Positions 34,376 to 43,540 are shown, numbered from the stretch's first letter. The stretch is 64,000 nt of DNA from an uncultured Bacteroides sp. (GCA_900552645.1 USAN01000002.1:248001-312000), one strand, 5' to 3'. The notes: a model not told the origin generated them from the sequence alone. Made by a program: numbers and translations.

Positions 34376-34825
34376 TTAAATATCTTTCAAACATTTTTTT
34401 AGAATAGGATGAATTGTATATGGAGCTATTTCTATAAGTGGTTCCATGACAAAACTCCTTTCTGTCATTAAAGGATGAGGTATAATTAGTTCAGAAGTAT
34501 TAATAATTATATCATCATACAAAAGTATGTCTATATCTATAATACGATCACTATAATTATTATCAAAACTTTTTTTTAATCTTCCTAACTCCTTCTCTAT
34601 CTCTTGTGTTATATTTAGTATTTCAAAAGCTGATAGATATGTATCAGCGCAACATGCAGCATTCAAAAATGTATTATCAGAAACAAAACCCCAAGGTTCT
34701 GTAACATAAAAAGCGGAAAGAGAAGTTACCTTCCCTATCCGCTTGTTTATTTCGTTAACAGCAGCCTTGATATTAGCTTCTTTATCACCTAAGTTTGTTC
34801 CTAAACCAAGATAAACTGTTGCCAT
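34376..34825 (-). CDS. folK: 2-amino-4-hydroxy-6-hydroxymethyldihydropteridine pyrophosphokinase
   Basis: HPPK transfers pyrophosphate from ATP to 6-hydroxymethyl-dihydropterin in folate synthesis. The 149-residue protein has the family motifs GLGTNLGDKEANIKAAV at the N-terminus, YVTEPWGF, RIIDIDILLYDD (Asp-x-Asp metal site) and IPHPLMTERSFVMEPLIEIAP. It is the last gene of a seven-gene minus-strand operon and starts two bases after the queA stop. No other folate genes are in the window. Confidence 0.95.
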   Translation of the reverse strand: MATVYLGLGTNLGDKEANIKAAVNEINKRIGKVTSLSAFYVTEPWGFVSDNTFLNAACCADTYLSAFEILNITQEIEKELGRLKKSFDNNYSDRIIDIDILLYDDIIINTSELIIPHPLMTERSFVMEPLIEIAPYTIHPILKKCLKDI

Positions 34826-34827
34826 TA

Positions 34828-35883
34828 TTATTTTTCAAGAATAAGCATAGCATCACCATAGGTTCCAAAGCGATAACCTTCCTCTAATGCTACTTCGTAA
34901 GCATGCATAATCAAATCATAACCACCATAGGCACATACCAGCATTAGCAATGTTGAATAAGGCATCTGAAAATTGCTTATCATGCTGTTTGCAACACTGA
35001 AATCATATGGAGGAAAGATAAACTTGTTTGTCCATCCATCAAACTCCTTAAGATGTCCATCAGTACCTACCGCAGTTTCTATAGCACGCATCACTGTTGT
35101 TCCAACGGCACATACATTTCGGTTATTATCCTTAGCCGTATTTACCAATTTACAAGCTTCCTGATTAATAACCATCTGTTCTGAATCAGTCTTATGTTTA
35201 GTAAGATCTTCTACATCAATATCGCGAAAATTACCTAAGCCGGCATGTAGAGTTATATATGCAAACTCTATACCTCTTATCTCCATTCTCTTCATAAGTT
35301 CGCGGCTAAAATGCAATCCGGCAGTTGGAGCAGTTACAGCACCTTCATTCTTTGCAAAAATAGTCTGGAAACGTTCAACATCCTCCGGTTCAACTTCACG
35401 ATCTATAAAACTTGGCAACGGTGGTTCTCCAAGAGCATAAAGAGCTTTTTTGAATTCATCATGCGGACCATCATAAAGGAAACGTAGTGTACGTCCTCTA
35501 GAGGTTGTATTGTCAATAACTTCGGCAACCATAGAATCATCTTCGCCAAAGTAAAGCTTATTTCCTATACGGATTTTACGAGCCGGATCAACCAATACAT
35601 CCCACAAGCGCAGTTCCTCGTTTAATTCACGAAGCAAGAAAACTTCAATTCTTGCGCCTGTCTTCTCTTTATTACCATACAAACGGGCTGGAAAAACTTT
35701 CGTATCATTAAAGATAAACACATCTTTATCATCAAAATAGTCAAGAATATCCTTAAACATTCTATGTTCAATCTCGCCTGTTGATTTATGTACCACCATA
35801 AGGCGTGATTCATCTCTATAAGTTGTCGGATGAAAAGCTATCTTTTCCTCCGGCAGTTTAAATTTAAATTGCGACAGTTTCAT
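34828..35883 (-). CDS. queA: S-adenosylmethionine:tRNA ribosyltransferase-isomerase
   Basis: QueA transfers and isomerises the ribose of SAM onto preQ1-modified tRNA to make epoxyqueuosine. The 351-residue product has typical motifs: MKLSQFKFKLPEEKIAFHPTTYRDESRLMVV (start), FNDTKVFPARLYG, GAVTAPTAGLHFS, TLHAGLGNFRDIDVEDLTKHKTDSEQ and YGDAMLIL at the C-terminus. It sits between truB and folK in an operon where two adjacent genes modify tRNA. A SAM riboswitch-controlled metK elsewhere in the window supplies its substrate. Confidence 0.96.
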   Translation of the reverse strand: MKLSQFKFKLPEEKIAFHPTTYRDESRLMVVHKSTGEIEHRMFKDILDYFDDKDVFIFNDTKVFPARLYGNKEKTGARIEVFLLRELNEELRLWDVLVDPARKIRIGNKLYFGEDDSMVAEVIDNTTSRGRTLRFLYDGPHDEFKKALYALGEPPLPSFIDREVEPEDVERFQTIFAKNEGAVTAPTAGLHFSRELMKRMEIRGIEFAYITLHAGLGNFRDIDVEDLTKHKTDSEQMVINQEACKLVNTAKDNNRNVCAVGTTVMRAIETAVGTDGHLKEFDGWTNKFIFPPYDFSVANSMISNFQMPYSTLLMLVCAYGGYDLIMHAYEVALEEGYRFGTYGDAMLILEK

Positions 35884-35894
35884 CTTATTTTTCC

Positions 35895-36599
35895 TTATTC
35901 ATTTATTATTTCTATATTTTGCGCATTAAGCCATTCGGGAAATGTTTCCACTTTCATACAATCATCAAGTGTAATATCTCCTACTCTGGTTCTTATCAAT
36001 CCCGTAAGATGTGCCCCGCTATGCAGTGCCTCTCCGATATCTCTAGCCAAAGCTCTTATGTAAGTTCCCTTGCTGCAAACTACCCTAATCTTTATTTCAG
36101 GTAAATTACAATCAATAAGCTCTATCTCATCTATAACAAGAGTTTTTGCCTTAAGATCTACTTCTTTGCCTTTTCTTGCAAGATCGTATGCGCGCGTTCC
36201 ATCAATCTTACATGCCGAAAAGGCTGGAGGAATTTGTTCTATGCTCCCAATGAAAGTCTTAAGTACTTCTTCAACCATTTTTTTCGAAATATGTTCTACA
36301 GGATATGTAGCATCTATCTCTTTTTCAAGATCATACGACGGAGTAGTAGCTCCAAGCTGTATTGTTGCTATATACTCTTTAGTTTGATACTGAAACTCTT
36401 CTATTCTCTTAGTAGCCTTTCCAGTACAGATAATCATTACTCCTGTAGCCAAAGGATCTAGTGTTCCGGCATGACCTACCTTTAGTTTTTTCACTCCCAG
36501 CTTACGACAGAGCTGATATCTTATTTTATTGACTACCGCAAACGAAGTCCACGTAAGAGGCTTGTCAAAGTATAAAACTTCTCCTTCTTTAAAATTCAT
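35895..36599 (-). CDS. truB: tRNA pseudouridine(55) synthase
   Basis: TruB makes pseudouridine-55 in the T loop of nearly all tRNAs. The catalytic motif is HAGTLDPLATGVMI with the essential Asp at residue 48 or so, then KEYIATIQLGATT and SKGTYIRALARDIGEAL. The 234-residue protein lacks a large C-terminal PUA-like domain of the E. coli enzyme (314 residues), a common compact form in Bacteroidetes. Start at 36599 is four bases downstream of the uppP stop codon; the following queA begins 12 bases after. Confidence 0.94.
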   Translation of the reverse strand: MNFKEGEVLYFDKPLTWTSFAVVNKIRYQLCRKLGVKKLKVGHAGTLDPLATGVMIICTGKATKRIEEFQYQTKEYIATIQLGATTPSYDLEKEIDATYPVEHISKKMVEEVLKTFIGSIEQIPPAFSACKIDGTRAYDLARKGKEVDLKAKTLVIDEIELIDCNLPEIKIRVVCSKGTYIRALARDIGEALHSGAHLTGLIRTRVGDITLDDCMKVETFPEWLNAQNIEIINE

Positions 36600-36603
36600 C
36601 CAA

Positions 36604-37404
36604 TCAAATCAATGAGCAAACTATTGTAATAATACCTACTATGGCACAATAGACTGCAAAATAAACCAATTTTCCTTTTTTTACTATATTAATCATCCAT
36701 TTGCAGGCAAAACAACCTGCTATGAATGCTGCTAAAAAACCAACGATCAGTGAGGCCAACGGCATATCAGAACTTGCTTGTGATGCTCCTTTTATTATTT
36801 TCATTCCATCCAGCAATGCCTCTCCCAAAATAGGAGGAATAACCATAAGAAATGAGAATTGAGCCAACTTAGCCTTATTGTCACCCAAAATCAATCCGGT
36901 TGCAATTGTTGAACCAGAACGCGACAATCCAGGAAGAACGGCACATGCCTGCGCAAGACCTATAATAAAAGCGTCTTTCAAACTGATATTTTCCTTTACT
37001 CTTGGTTTGGCATAATAAGAGAAAGTAAGCAAAAAAGCTGTGACCAAAAGCATACATCCTACTATTAACAATCCAGAACCAAATATTTCTTCTACATAAT
37101 CCTTAAAAAATACACCTATTATACCTATTGGTATCATAGAAACAACAATATTAAGTACATATTTAGTTTCAGGATTCATCTCGAACTTAAACAGTCCCTT
37201 GAATATCCAGTCTATTTCTTTCCATAAAATAACCAATGTACTTAAAACTGTTGCTACATGAACAGCAATTGTAAATGTTAGGTTATCCTCCCCCTGTATA
37301 CCAAACAAGTGAGAAACTATCGCCAGATGCCCACTGCTACTTACTGGAAGATATTCTGTAAACCCCTGAATAAGTCCAAGGATTAATGCTTCAAACCAAT
37401 TCAT
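36604..37404 (-). CDS. uppP: Undecaprenyl-diphosphatase
   Basis: UppP (BacA family) dephosphorylates undecaprenyl diphosphate on the periplasmic face so the lipid carrier can recycle for peptidoglycan and glycan export. The 266-residue membrane protein has about eight helices. Both family signatures are visible: GFTEYLPVSSSGHLAI near the N-terminus and AVLPGLSRSGSTIATGLILG mid-protein. Overexpression gives bacitracin tolerance in the family. It is in an operon between the DUF3098 gene and truB, an arrangement commonly seen in Bacteroidetes with ftsX. Confidence 0.96.
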   Translation of the reverse strand: MNWFEALILGLIQGFTEYLPVSSSGHLAIVSHLFGIQGEDNLTFTIAVHVATVLSTLVILWKEIDWIFKGLFKFEMNPETKYVLNIVVSMIPIGIIGVFFKDYVEEIFGSGLLIVGCMLLVTAFLLTFSYYAKPRVKENISLKDAFIIGLAQACAVLPGLSRSGSTIATGLILGDNKAKLAQFSFLMVIPPILGEALLDGMKIIKGASQASSDMPLASLIVGFLAAFIAGCFACKWMINIVKKGKLVYFAVYCAIVGIITIVCSLI

Positions 37405-37410
37405 TTCTTA

Positions 37411-37662
37411 TTAATTTTCCTGTGTGTTATCAATTTCTTTATCTTTCGCTTTATGCAATATTCCATATATCATGAATATGAAACCAAAGAAGCATACCGC
37501 CGGTGCTATTTTTATCCTCCTTACACTGAATATATCAGGCTCAAAAGCAGTTTCACTTGACGATGGGCCTGTCATTAAAATAAATCCTGCAATAATAATA
37601 ATCATTCCTATTGCAAGTAAAATGAAATTCATTTTATCGAATGCCAATTTTCTTCTATCCAT
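37411..37662 (-). CDS. DUF3098 small membrane protein
   Basis: An 83-residue membrane protein with two hydrophobic helices (MNFILLAIGMIIIIAGFILM and IKIAPAVCFFGFIFMIYGIL) joined by a loop with EPDIFSVRRIKIAP, the conserved DUF3098 core. The family occurs in Bacteroidetes almost always between ftsX and uppP, as here, so a role with cell envelope biogenesis or division is likely but unproven. Confidence 0.88.
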   Translation of the reverse strand: MDRRKLAFDKMNFILLAIGMIIIIAGFILMTGPSSSETAFEPDIFSVRRIKIAPAVCFFGFIFMIYGILHKAKDKEIDNTQEN

Positions 37663-37673
37663 ATAATTTTTAA

Positions 37674-38543
37674 TTAAATGTAATACAATGCATTTGCAGT
37701 CATACGCAAATACTTATTAATAGATATATAAGCGCACAAAAAAGTAATCAACACGCCAAATCCAAATACGGAACCCATCATTATAATCATATTTAATGGG
37801 GTAACAATATATATTAGTTCAGGCTCGTATCTTATCAGACCATAAGCCATCCCCAACAAGGAGGAGTCGGCCAGTATAGCTGCCGTTATTCCAATCCATA
37901 TATTCTTTACAAGGAAAGGTTTTCTAATAAAACTCCATTTAGCACCAACTAGCTTCATTGTATTTATTATAAATCGTTTGGAATATATAGCAAGGCGTAT
38001 AGTATTGTTTATAAGTGCAAAAGATATAAGAGTGAGTAAAGCTGCCAAAGAAAGCAAAACTATGCTTATTTTACGAATATTACTGTTTACCATCTCAAGC
38101 AAATCATTGGGATAGTTTATTTCAAGAACCTGCTTATTACTTTTAATAATTTTTTCTATCCATTGCAAACTATCCTTGTTGGCATAATCTGCATTTAGAT
38201 TTATTTCCAACGAAGATGTAAAAGGATTATACCCAAGAAATTCGGCAGGATCAGTACCCATTGCCACAGTCTGCTCTTTCAATGCATCTTCTTTAGAAAT
38301 ATACGTAGTACCCTTTACGAAACTCTCTTTATTTAATGCTTTCTGAAACTCCATTGCCTGTTTTCTACTCATGTCATCACTCAGCAAAACAGAGAAGCTG
38401 ATATTCTCCTTTACATAACTAGATAGCGTTTTCGCTGAAAGTACAAAAAACACAACCATCCCAAGTAACAAAAGTACAAGCATTGTACTTATGCTTGAAA
38501 TAATGAATTGCATGTCAAAAAAAGATGTAGATTTCTTTTTCAT
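37674..38543 (-). CDS. ftsX: Cell division protein FtsX
   Basis: FtsX is the membrane subunit of the FtsEX ABC-type complex that activates peptidoglycan hydrolases at the septum. The 289-residue product has an N-terminal cytoplasmic tail, a first helix (IISSISTMLVLLLLGMVVFFV), a large periplasmic loop (FSVLLSDDMSRKQAMEFQKAL, SKEDALKEQTVAMGTDPAEFLG) and three C-terminal helices including IVLLSLAALLTLISFALINNTIRLA. FtsE is not adjacent in this window. It starts two bases after the stop of the methyltransferase gene. Confidence 0.92.
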   Translation of the reverse strand: MKKKSTSFFDMQFIISSISTMLVLLLLGMVVFFVLSAKTLSSYVKENISFSVLLSDDMSRKQAMEFQKALNKESFVKGTTYISKEDALKEQTVAMGTDPAEFLGYNPFTSSLEINLNADYANKDSLQWIEKIIKSNKQVLEINYPNDLLEMVNSNIRKISIVLLSLAALLTLISFALINNTIRLAIYSKRFIINTMKLVGAKWSFIRKPFLVKNIWIGITAAILADSSLLGMAYGLIRYEPELIYIVTPLNMIIMMGSVFGFGVLITFLCAYISINKYLRMTANALYYI

Positions 38544-38545
38544 TA

Positions 38546-39442
38546 CTATTTCTTTATAAATACATAAATAAGAGAGCTACTTCGTTCTTTGTCAAATAGC
38601 GCAGATATCCACGCACATGACCCTACAAATAACCCCTTTATAAAAGAATCCTTATTTTTCTTATATTTTTCGCTAAGCATTGATACATAAAATGCGTCGA
38701 AAGGCATTGGAAGTATCTGTTTCAGTAAAAAACCGTGCTTCTCTCCCATCTGTCTAATTACATCTGGTGTAAAATGCCATAAATGACGAGGAACATCATA
38801 TGCCGCCCACATTTCCTTATATTTAGAGGCATCATAAGATGAAGGATTAGGGACAGCTATAATTAGAGAACCTTTATTTTTCAATATCGAACTTAGTATC
38901 TCCCAAGTCTCGTCAAGATGTTGCAAATGTTCCATTACATGCCATAAGGTTATTGCATCGAACGTTGCCGGCAAATAACTATTTATAGCTTTATCATCAT
39001 CTACTTCAATGCCAAAATGTCTTCGTGCAAAATCACGTGCCTGTTCACTTTTCTCTATAGCACTTACCTCCCATCCTACTCTTTTCATTTCATTGCTGAA
39101 ATATCCGGTACCTGTACCAATATCAAGAATTGAACCTTTACTTAATCCGGTAACTCTTTTTACAAGAGTAGATTTTTTATGAAGCATGAATTTACGAACA
39201 TGATGATAGACATTATTCATAACTCCTTTAGAAGTGTCTGAATGAGATATATAATCGGGAGTTTCATAATATCGTCCAATCTCATTCTCATCGGGCACAC
39301 TTTGGGTAAACATAAACCCACATTTATCACAACGAAGCAAATCGAATTTTTCGCCCGAAGCATAGTGATCTATGCAACTCATAGCATGATCGAAATGGCA
39401 TCCCCCACATAAAGGGCAAATATTAATGACGAGTCTATTCAC
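38546..39442 (-). CDS. Class I SAM-dependent methyltransferase with zinc-ribbon N-terminus
   Basis: A 298-residue protein. N-terminal CPLCGG and RCDKCGFMFT form a two-CxxC zinc-ribbon-like module; the Rossmann methyltransferase follows, with motif I GSILDIGTGTGYFSNEM, then LWHVMEHLQHLDETWEILSSILK and IIAVPNP. The combination is typical of a family near UbiE/glycan-modifying methyltransferases in Bacteroidetes; its substrate is unknown. I start at the GTG at 39442, retaining the zinc motif; a TTG at 39472 is an alternative and an internal ATG would remove the motif. It is first in the ftsX-uppP-truB-queA-folK operon. Confidence 0.82.
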   Translation of the reverse strand: MNRLVINICPLCGGCHFDHAMSCIDHYASGEKFDLLRCDKCGFMFTQSVPDENEIGRYYETPDYISHSDTSKGVMNNVYHHVRKFMLHKKSTLVKRVTGLSKGSILDIGTGTGYFSNEMKRVGWEVSAIEKSEQARDFARRHFGIEVDDDKAINSYLPATFDAITLWHVMEHLQHLDETWEILSSILKNKGSLIIAVPNPSSYDASKYKEMWAAYDVPRHLWHFTPDVIRQMGEKHGFLLKQILPMPFDAFYVSMLSEKYKKNKDSFIKGLFVGSCAWISALFDKERSSSLIYVFIKK

Positions 39443-39578
39443 TTTATTCCCTAATTTGCTACAAATTAACAAATAAAATAAATCATAAGCATTTTTCTTT
39501 AAGGACTTTTAAGAGTAATCTTTTAACAAAGTATTTATATTTTCTTTATTTTGCAAAAAAACATTAATAGATAGTTCT

Positions 39579-39767
39579 ATGGAAAGTAAAAAACTGATGC
39601 GCTCAAATAATAGAATAATAGGCGGAGTATGTGGTGGAATTGCTAATTATTTTGGATGGGATCCAACTATTGTAAGAGCAATATATGCAATAGCTACTGT
39701 TTGTACGGCATTTTCGGGAATAATAATATATCTTATCCTTTGGATTATAATGCCACAACAGAATTAA
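39579..39767 (+). CDS. PspC domain protein
   Basis: A 62-residue protein made of one PspC domain: KKLMRSNNRIIGGVCGGIANYFGWDP, then a hydrophobic helix pair (IVRAIYAIATVCTAFSGIIIYLILWIIMP). PspC in enterobacteria is a membrane toxin-like activator of the phage-shock response, but stand-alone Bacteroidetes copies have no known role. It is monocistronic: the gene ends before a strong bidirectional terminator and diverges from the methyltransferase gene. Confidence 0.9.
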   Translation: MESKKLMRSNNRIIGGVCGGIANYFGWDPTIVRAIYAIATVCTAFSGIIIYLILWIIMPQQN

Positions 39768-39780
39768 CGATTTACTTAAA

Positions 39781-39819
39781 TTTAAAATGGATTGCCCTTA
39801 AAAAGCAATCCATTTTAAA
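39781..39819. terminator. Bidirectional terminator between pspC and miaB
   Basis: Perfect 15-bp stem TTTAAAATGGATTGC/GCAATCCATTTTAAA (39781-39795 with 39805-39819) around a 9-base loop, with A/T runs on both strands. Confidence 0.88.
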
Positions 39820-39822
39820 TAT

Positions 39823-41196
39823 TTAGTTAAAAACTTCTTCACCTTTTAAGGTAGCCGAACTTGAGTCGGTTATCTTAACGTTGACAAAATCACCTATTCG
39901 ATGACTTCCTCTATCAAATACTACCACTTTATTTTGCTGAGTACGGCCAAACAACTGATCTTTAGAGCGCTTAGAAACTCCTTCTACCAAAACTTCAAAA
40001 GTCTTTCCAATATCACTTCTGTTACTATCGGCCGAAAGTTTATTCTGAAGATCAATGATTTCATTAAGACGACGAATTTTTATCTCTTCAGGGACATCAT
40101 CTGGTAGATTTTTTGAGGCATATGTACCCGGACGCTCAGAATATTTGAACATAAAAGCAGAGTCATATTCACATATCTTCATTAAAGAAAGAGATTCCTG
40201 ATGATCTTCTTCTGTTTCAGAATGATAACCAGAAAATATATCTGTACTCAAGCCACATCCAGGAACAATCCTTCTTATAGCTTCTACTCTTTCAAGATAC
40301 CATTCACGAGTATATTTGCGGTTCATCAATTTAAGTATACGACTGCTGCCACTCTGTACCGGAAGATGAATATGCTTACACACATTAGACGTTTCGGCTA
40401 TTACATGTAAAGTCTCATCACTCATATCCTTAGGGTGAGATGTAGTGAATCTGATTCTTACTTTAGGAGCTGCTTCGGCTACCATCTTAAGCAGCATAGG
40501 AAATGTTATTACAGATTCATCCTTTTCAAAACGATATGAGTTTACGTTCTGCCCGAGAAGAGTAATTTCCTTATAACCTTTGTTTTGAAGGTCCTTAACC
40601 TCATTAAGAATACTTTCTACATCACGGCTTCTTTCACGTCCTCGTGTATAAGGCACAATACAATAATGGCAAAAATTATTACATCCTCGCATTATTGAAA
40701 CAAATCCTGAAATATGATTTCCACAAATTCTTGAAGGAATAACTTCTCGATAAGTTTCAGTGGTAGAAAGCTCTACGTTTATTGCCTTCTCGCCTGCTTC
40801 AACAGCAGCAATTAGATCAGGCAAAGTAAGATAGCCATCTGGTCCTACTACTAAATCTACGTGATGATTTTCTATAAGATCTTCCTTTACACGTTCGGCC
40901 ATACACCCCAACACTCCTACTATAAGATTCTTTTTCTTATTTTTCTTTAAAGAGTGGAAAAATTCTAGACGATTAAGAATTTTCTGTTCAGCATTATCTC
41001 TAATAGAACAGGTATTCATAAATACTGCATCTGCCTCTTCCAAGGTTTCACATACACTATATCCGGCCATTTGCATTACTGATGCAATAACTTCACTATC
41101 TGCCACATTCATCTGGCATCCATAAGTCTCAATGAACAATTTTCTATTGTCTTGTTCAGTTGCAGATTTAAAGTCTACTCCTGTCGTTTCTTTCAT
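39823..41196 (-). CDS. miaB: tRNA-2-methylthio-N6-dimethylallyladenosine synthase
   Basis: MiaB methylthiolates i6A37 of tRNAs that read UNN codons. The 457-residue product has all three parts: the N-terminal UPF0004 domain (ETYGCQMNVADSEVIASV with conserved Cys), the radical SAM motif RGCNNFCHYCIVPYTRGRERSR (CxxxCxxC), and a C-terminal TRAM domain (GKTFEVLVEGVSKRSKDQLFGRTQQNKVVVFDR in part). Length is normal. It converges with pspC across a terminator. Upstream is a TATCTTTG element (41223-41230). Confidence 0.96.
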   Translation of the reverse strand: MKETTGVDFKSATEQDNRKLFIETYGCQMNVADSEVIASVMQMAGYSVCETLEEADAVFMNTCSIRDNAEQKILNRLEFFHSLKKNKKKNLIVGVLGCMAERVKEDLIENHHVDLVVGPDGYLTLPDLIAAVEAGEKAINVELSTTETYREVIPSRICGNHISGFVSIMRGCNNFCHYCIVPYTRGRERSRDVESILNEVKDLQNKGYKEITLLGQNVNSYRFEKDESVITFPMLLKMVAEAAPKVRIRFTTSHPKDMSDETLHVIAETSNVCKHIHLPVQSGSSRILKLMNRKYTREWYLERVEAIRRIVPGCGLSTDIFSGYHSETEEDHQESLSLMKICEYDSAFMFKYSERPGTYASKNLPDDVPEEIKIRRLNEIIDLQNKLSADSNRSDIGKTFEVLVEGVSKRSKDQLFGRTQQNKVVVFDRGSHRIGDFVNVKITDSSSATLKGEEVFN

Positions 41197-41222
41197 ATAT
41201 TCTTTAAATTAATAATAGAGTG

Positions 41223-41230
41223 CAAAGATA
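41223..41230 (-). promoter_or_regulatory. -7 promoter element for miaB
   Basis: TATCTTTG on the minus strand, 27 bases before the start codon. Confidence 0.55.
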
Positions 41231-41506
41231 CTCACAATTCTTGAATAATCAGTTTCACTGCGTTAAACAACTTCTTCATTCTTATAAAATAAATCAGTGT
41301 AAAAATTAACATCTCCAATACCACCTTAATTAAATAATATATAATTTGTAATTAAACCCTATAATTTTAATATTTATATTATAGCATTTAATAATATATT
41401 ATTTTTAAAGAAAAACATATATAATTATTTCAAACTATAATTGTTAAAATATTATAATCATTAAATAAATTTTTATTTAGTCTCTCTTTATTAAATTTAT
41501 TAAACA

Positions 41507-41600
41507 TATATTTGCACCAGAAAAACATTAGATTTTTTCATAGTTAAGGTTTAGGTTAAAATAATAGAGGAAGACAGCTGTGAAGCTCTCTTCCTTTCCT
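41507..41600 (+). promoter_or_regulatory. Promoter-like element followed by terminator-like hairpin
   Basis: TATATTTG at 41507-41514 is a good -7 element. About 55 bases downstream is a hairpin: AGGAAGA (41568-41574), AGCT, loop GTGA, AGCT, then TCTTCCT (41589-41595) with one C-C mismatch, followed by a pyrimidine tract TTCCTCTT. A transcript from this promoter could end here, about 80 nt long, which would be a small RNA or an attenuated leader for the gene at 41683. A second TAnnTTTG element (TAACTTTG) at 41648-41655 is closer to that gene. 41231-41506 shows only AT-rich sequence. Confidence 0.4.
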
Positions 41601-41647
41601 CTTATCCATTTATTATCTCATTTTATCACATCATTCAAATTATTTTA

Positions 41648-41655
41648 TAACTTTG
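41648..41655 (+). promoter_or_regulatory. -7 promoter element for the gene at 41683
   Basis: TAACTTTG matches TAnnTTTG, 27 bases before the ATG at 41683. Confidence 0.5.
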
Positions 41656-41682
41656 GCTCGTATTAAAAATAAATGAAAGATT

Positions 41683-42012
41683 ATGGAAATTATTCAGATT
41701 TTTCTTATACTCGGAGTTATTACAGTAGTGATATTACGCTATATATCAAAAGCTTTCGGTTCGTCTAATGTAAAAACAGCACAACCAATAAAGAAGAATG
41801 TACAAACTGTGCATAAAGAAAAGAGTCCGTTTATAAATAATGAAATTAATAAAAGTAAGTCATTAAATGATTACCAATTAGAAAAATCTACCGAAAATAC
41901 AGAAGTAGAAAGAAATAATATATCACGATCAGTAAAAAATATTTCGCTTGAAAATGTAAAAGAAGCACGAAAAGCTTTCATATATTCAGAGATATTCAAT
42001 AAAAAATACTAA
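41683..42012 (+). CDS. Small single-pass membrane protein of unknown function
   Basis: A 109-residue protein that I cannot name with certainty. It has one N-terminal helix (MEIIQIFLILGVITVVILRYI), a polar Lys/Asn/Ser-rich middle that looks disordered, and a short C-terminal segment (SLENVKEARKAFIYSEIFNKKY) which looks conserved relative to the rest, in style a helix followed by an aromatic anchor. No catalytic motif. It lies 34 bases upstream of the CoA-transferase gene, same strand, and could be co-transcribed with it. Its role is unknown. Confidence 0.65.
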   Translation: MEIIQIFLILGVITVVILRYISKAFGSSNVKTAQPIKKNVQTVHKEKSPFINNEINKSKSLNDYQLEKSTENTEVERNNISRSVKNISLENVKEARKAFIYSEIFNKKY

Positions 42013-42046
42013 AGTTATACTATAAATAGAAACACTTTTAAACATC

Positions 42047-43540
42047 ATGGGATTTAATCTTATTAGCGCAGCAGAAGCTGCAAGTTATGTAAAACATGGC
42101 TTTAATATAGGTCTTAGCGGATTTACTCCGGCAGGAACACCTAAAGCCGTGACACCTGAGATAGCAAGAATTGCAGAAGAGGAACATGCAAAAGGTAATC
42201 CTTTTCAGATTGGTATATTTACAGGAGCCTCTACTGGAGATGCTACTGATGGTATACTATCAAGAGCCAAAGCTATTCGTTACCGTGCACCTTATACAAC
42301 CAATTCTGATTTTCGTAAAGCTGTAAACAACGGAGAAATAGAATATAACGATATTCACCTTTCGCAGATGGCCCAGGAAGTTCGTTATGGATTTTTAGGC
42401 AAAGTAGATGTGGCAATAATTGAGGCATGCGAAATTACACCTGACGGTAAAGTATATCTTACTGCTGCAGGAGGTATTGCACCAACCATTGCAAGACTAG
42501 CCGACAAGGTTATTATTGAACTTAATTCGGCACATAGCAAAAATATGATGGGGCTTCATGATGTATATGAACCACTTGATCCTCCTTACAGAAAAGAAAT
42601 TCCAATTTATAAACCTAGTGATAGAATAGGTCTTCCTTATGTACAAATAGATCCTAGAAAGATTATAGGAATAGTAGAGGTGAACAAGCCAGATGAAGCA
42701 CGTTCTTTTACTGCACCAGATCCTGTAACGGATCAAATTGGACAGAATGTTGCCGATTTCCTTGCAGCCGACATGAAAAGAGGAATAATTCCTGCTACAT
42801 TCTTGCCTTTACAGAGTGGAGTAGGGAATATCGCAAATGCAGTTCTAGGTGCATTAGGCCGAGAAAAAACAATTCCTGCATTTGAAATGTATACAGAAGT
42901 ATTACAAGATGCAGTAGTTGACTTAATACGTCAGGGAAGAGTTAAGTTTGGAAGTACATGTTCATTGACTGTTACCAACGAGTGTCTGCAAGGAATATAT
43001 AGTGATATAGATTTCTTCAAGGATAAACTGCTTCTACGTCAGTCAGAAATATCAAACAATCCAGAAGTAATTCGTCGTCTTGGAGTAATATCAATAAATA
43101 CAGCTATTGAAGCAGATATTTATGGAAACATAAATTCTACTCATATAGGAGGTACAAGAATGATGAATGGAATAGGAGGGTCGGGAGACTTTACAAGAAA
43201 TGCTTATATTTCAATATTTACTTGTCCTTCTATTGCAAAAGAAGGAAAGATTAGTTCAATTGTTCCTATGGTATCACATCACGATCATAATGAACACTCC
43301 GTAAACATAGTTATAACCGAACAGGGAGTTGCCGATTTACGTGGAAAAGGTCCCATAGAACGTGCTAGAGCTATAATAGAAAATTGTGCACATCCAGATT
43401 ATAAAAATATATTGTGGGACTATGTAAAAATGTCTTCAAAAGGCCAAACACCTCATTGTGTATCGGCTGCACTAGGAATGCACGATACCCTAAATAAAAA
43501 AGGAGATATGAGACTTATAGACTGGAAGGATTATAAATAA
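42047..43540 (+). CDS. Succinyl-CoA:acetate CoA-transferase / acetyl-CoA hydrolase family
   Basis: A 497-residue class I CoA transferase of the acetyl-CoA hydrolase type. The N-terminal domain has LSGFTPAGTPKAV and FTGASTGD; the Glu that forms the CoA thioester in relatives such as AarC is most likely E284, in MYTEVLQDAV. The C-terminal part has GGSGDF and ITEQGVADLRGKGP. In fermenting Bacteroidales this enzyme handles acetate and succinate/propionate CoA exchange, making acetate and conserving CoA thioesters. Acetyl-CoA hydrolase and CoA-transferase activities cannot be separated by sequence alone. No neighbouring gene belongs to the same pathway. Confidence 0.9.
   Translation: MGFNLISAAEAASYVKHGFNIGLSGFTPAGTPKAVTPEIARIAEEEHAKGNPFQIGIFTGASTGDATDGILSRAKAIRYRAPYTTNSDFRKAVNNGEIEYNDIHLSQMAQEVRYGFLGKVDVAIIEACEITPDGKVYLTAAGGIAPTIARLADKVIIELNSAHSKNMMGLHDVYEPLDPPYRKEIPIYKPSDRIGLPYVQIDPRKIIGIVEVNKPDEARSFTAPDPVTDQIGQNVADFLAADMKRGIIPATFLPLQSGVGNIANAVLGALGREKTIPAFEMYTEVLQDAVVDLIRQGRVKFGSTCSLTVTNECLQGIYSDIDFFKDKLLLRQSEISNNPEVIRRLGVISINTAIEADIYGNINSTHIGGTRMMNGIGGSGDFTRNAYISIFTCPSIAKEGKISSIVPMVSHHDHNEHSVNIVITEQGVADLRGKGPIERARAIIENCAHPDYKNILWDYVKMSSKGQTPHCVSAALGMHDTLNKKGDMRLIDWKDYK

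Noticed and set aside
39443..39472. TTG start for the methyltransferase gene
   Set aside because: A GTG at 39442 is better and keeps the zinc-ribbon motif; the added ten residues show no conservation pattern.
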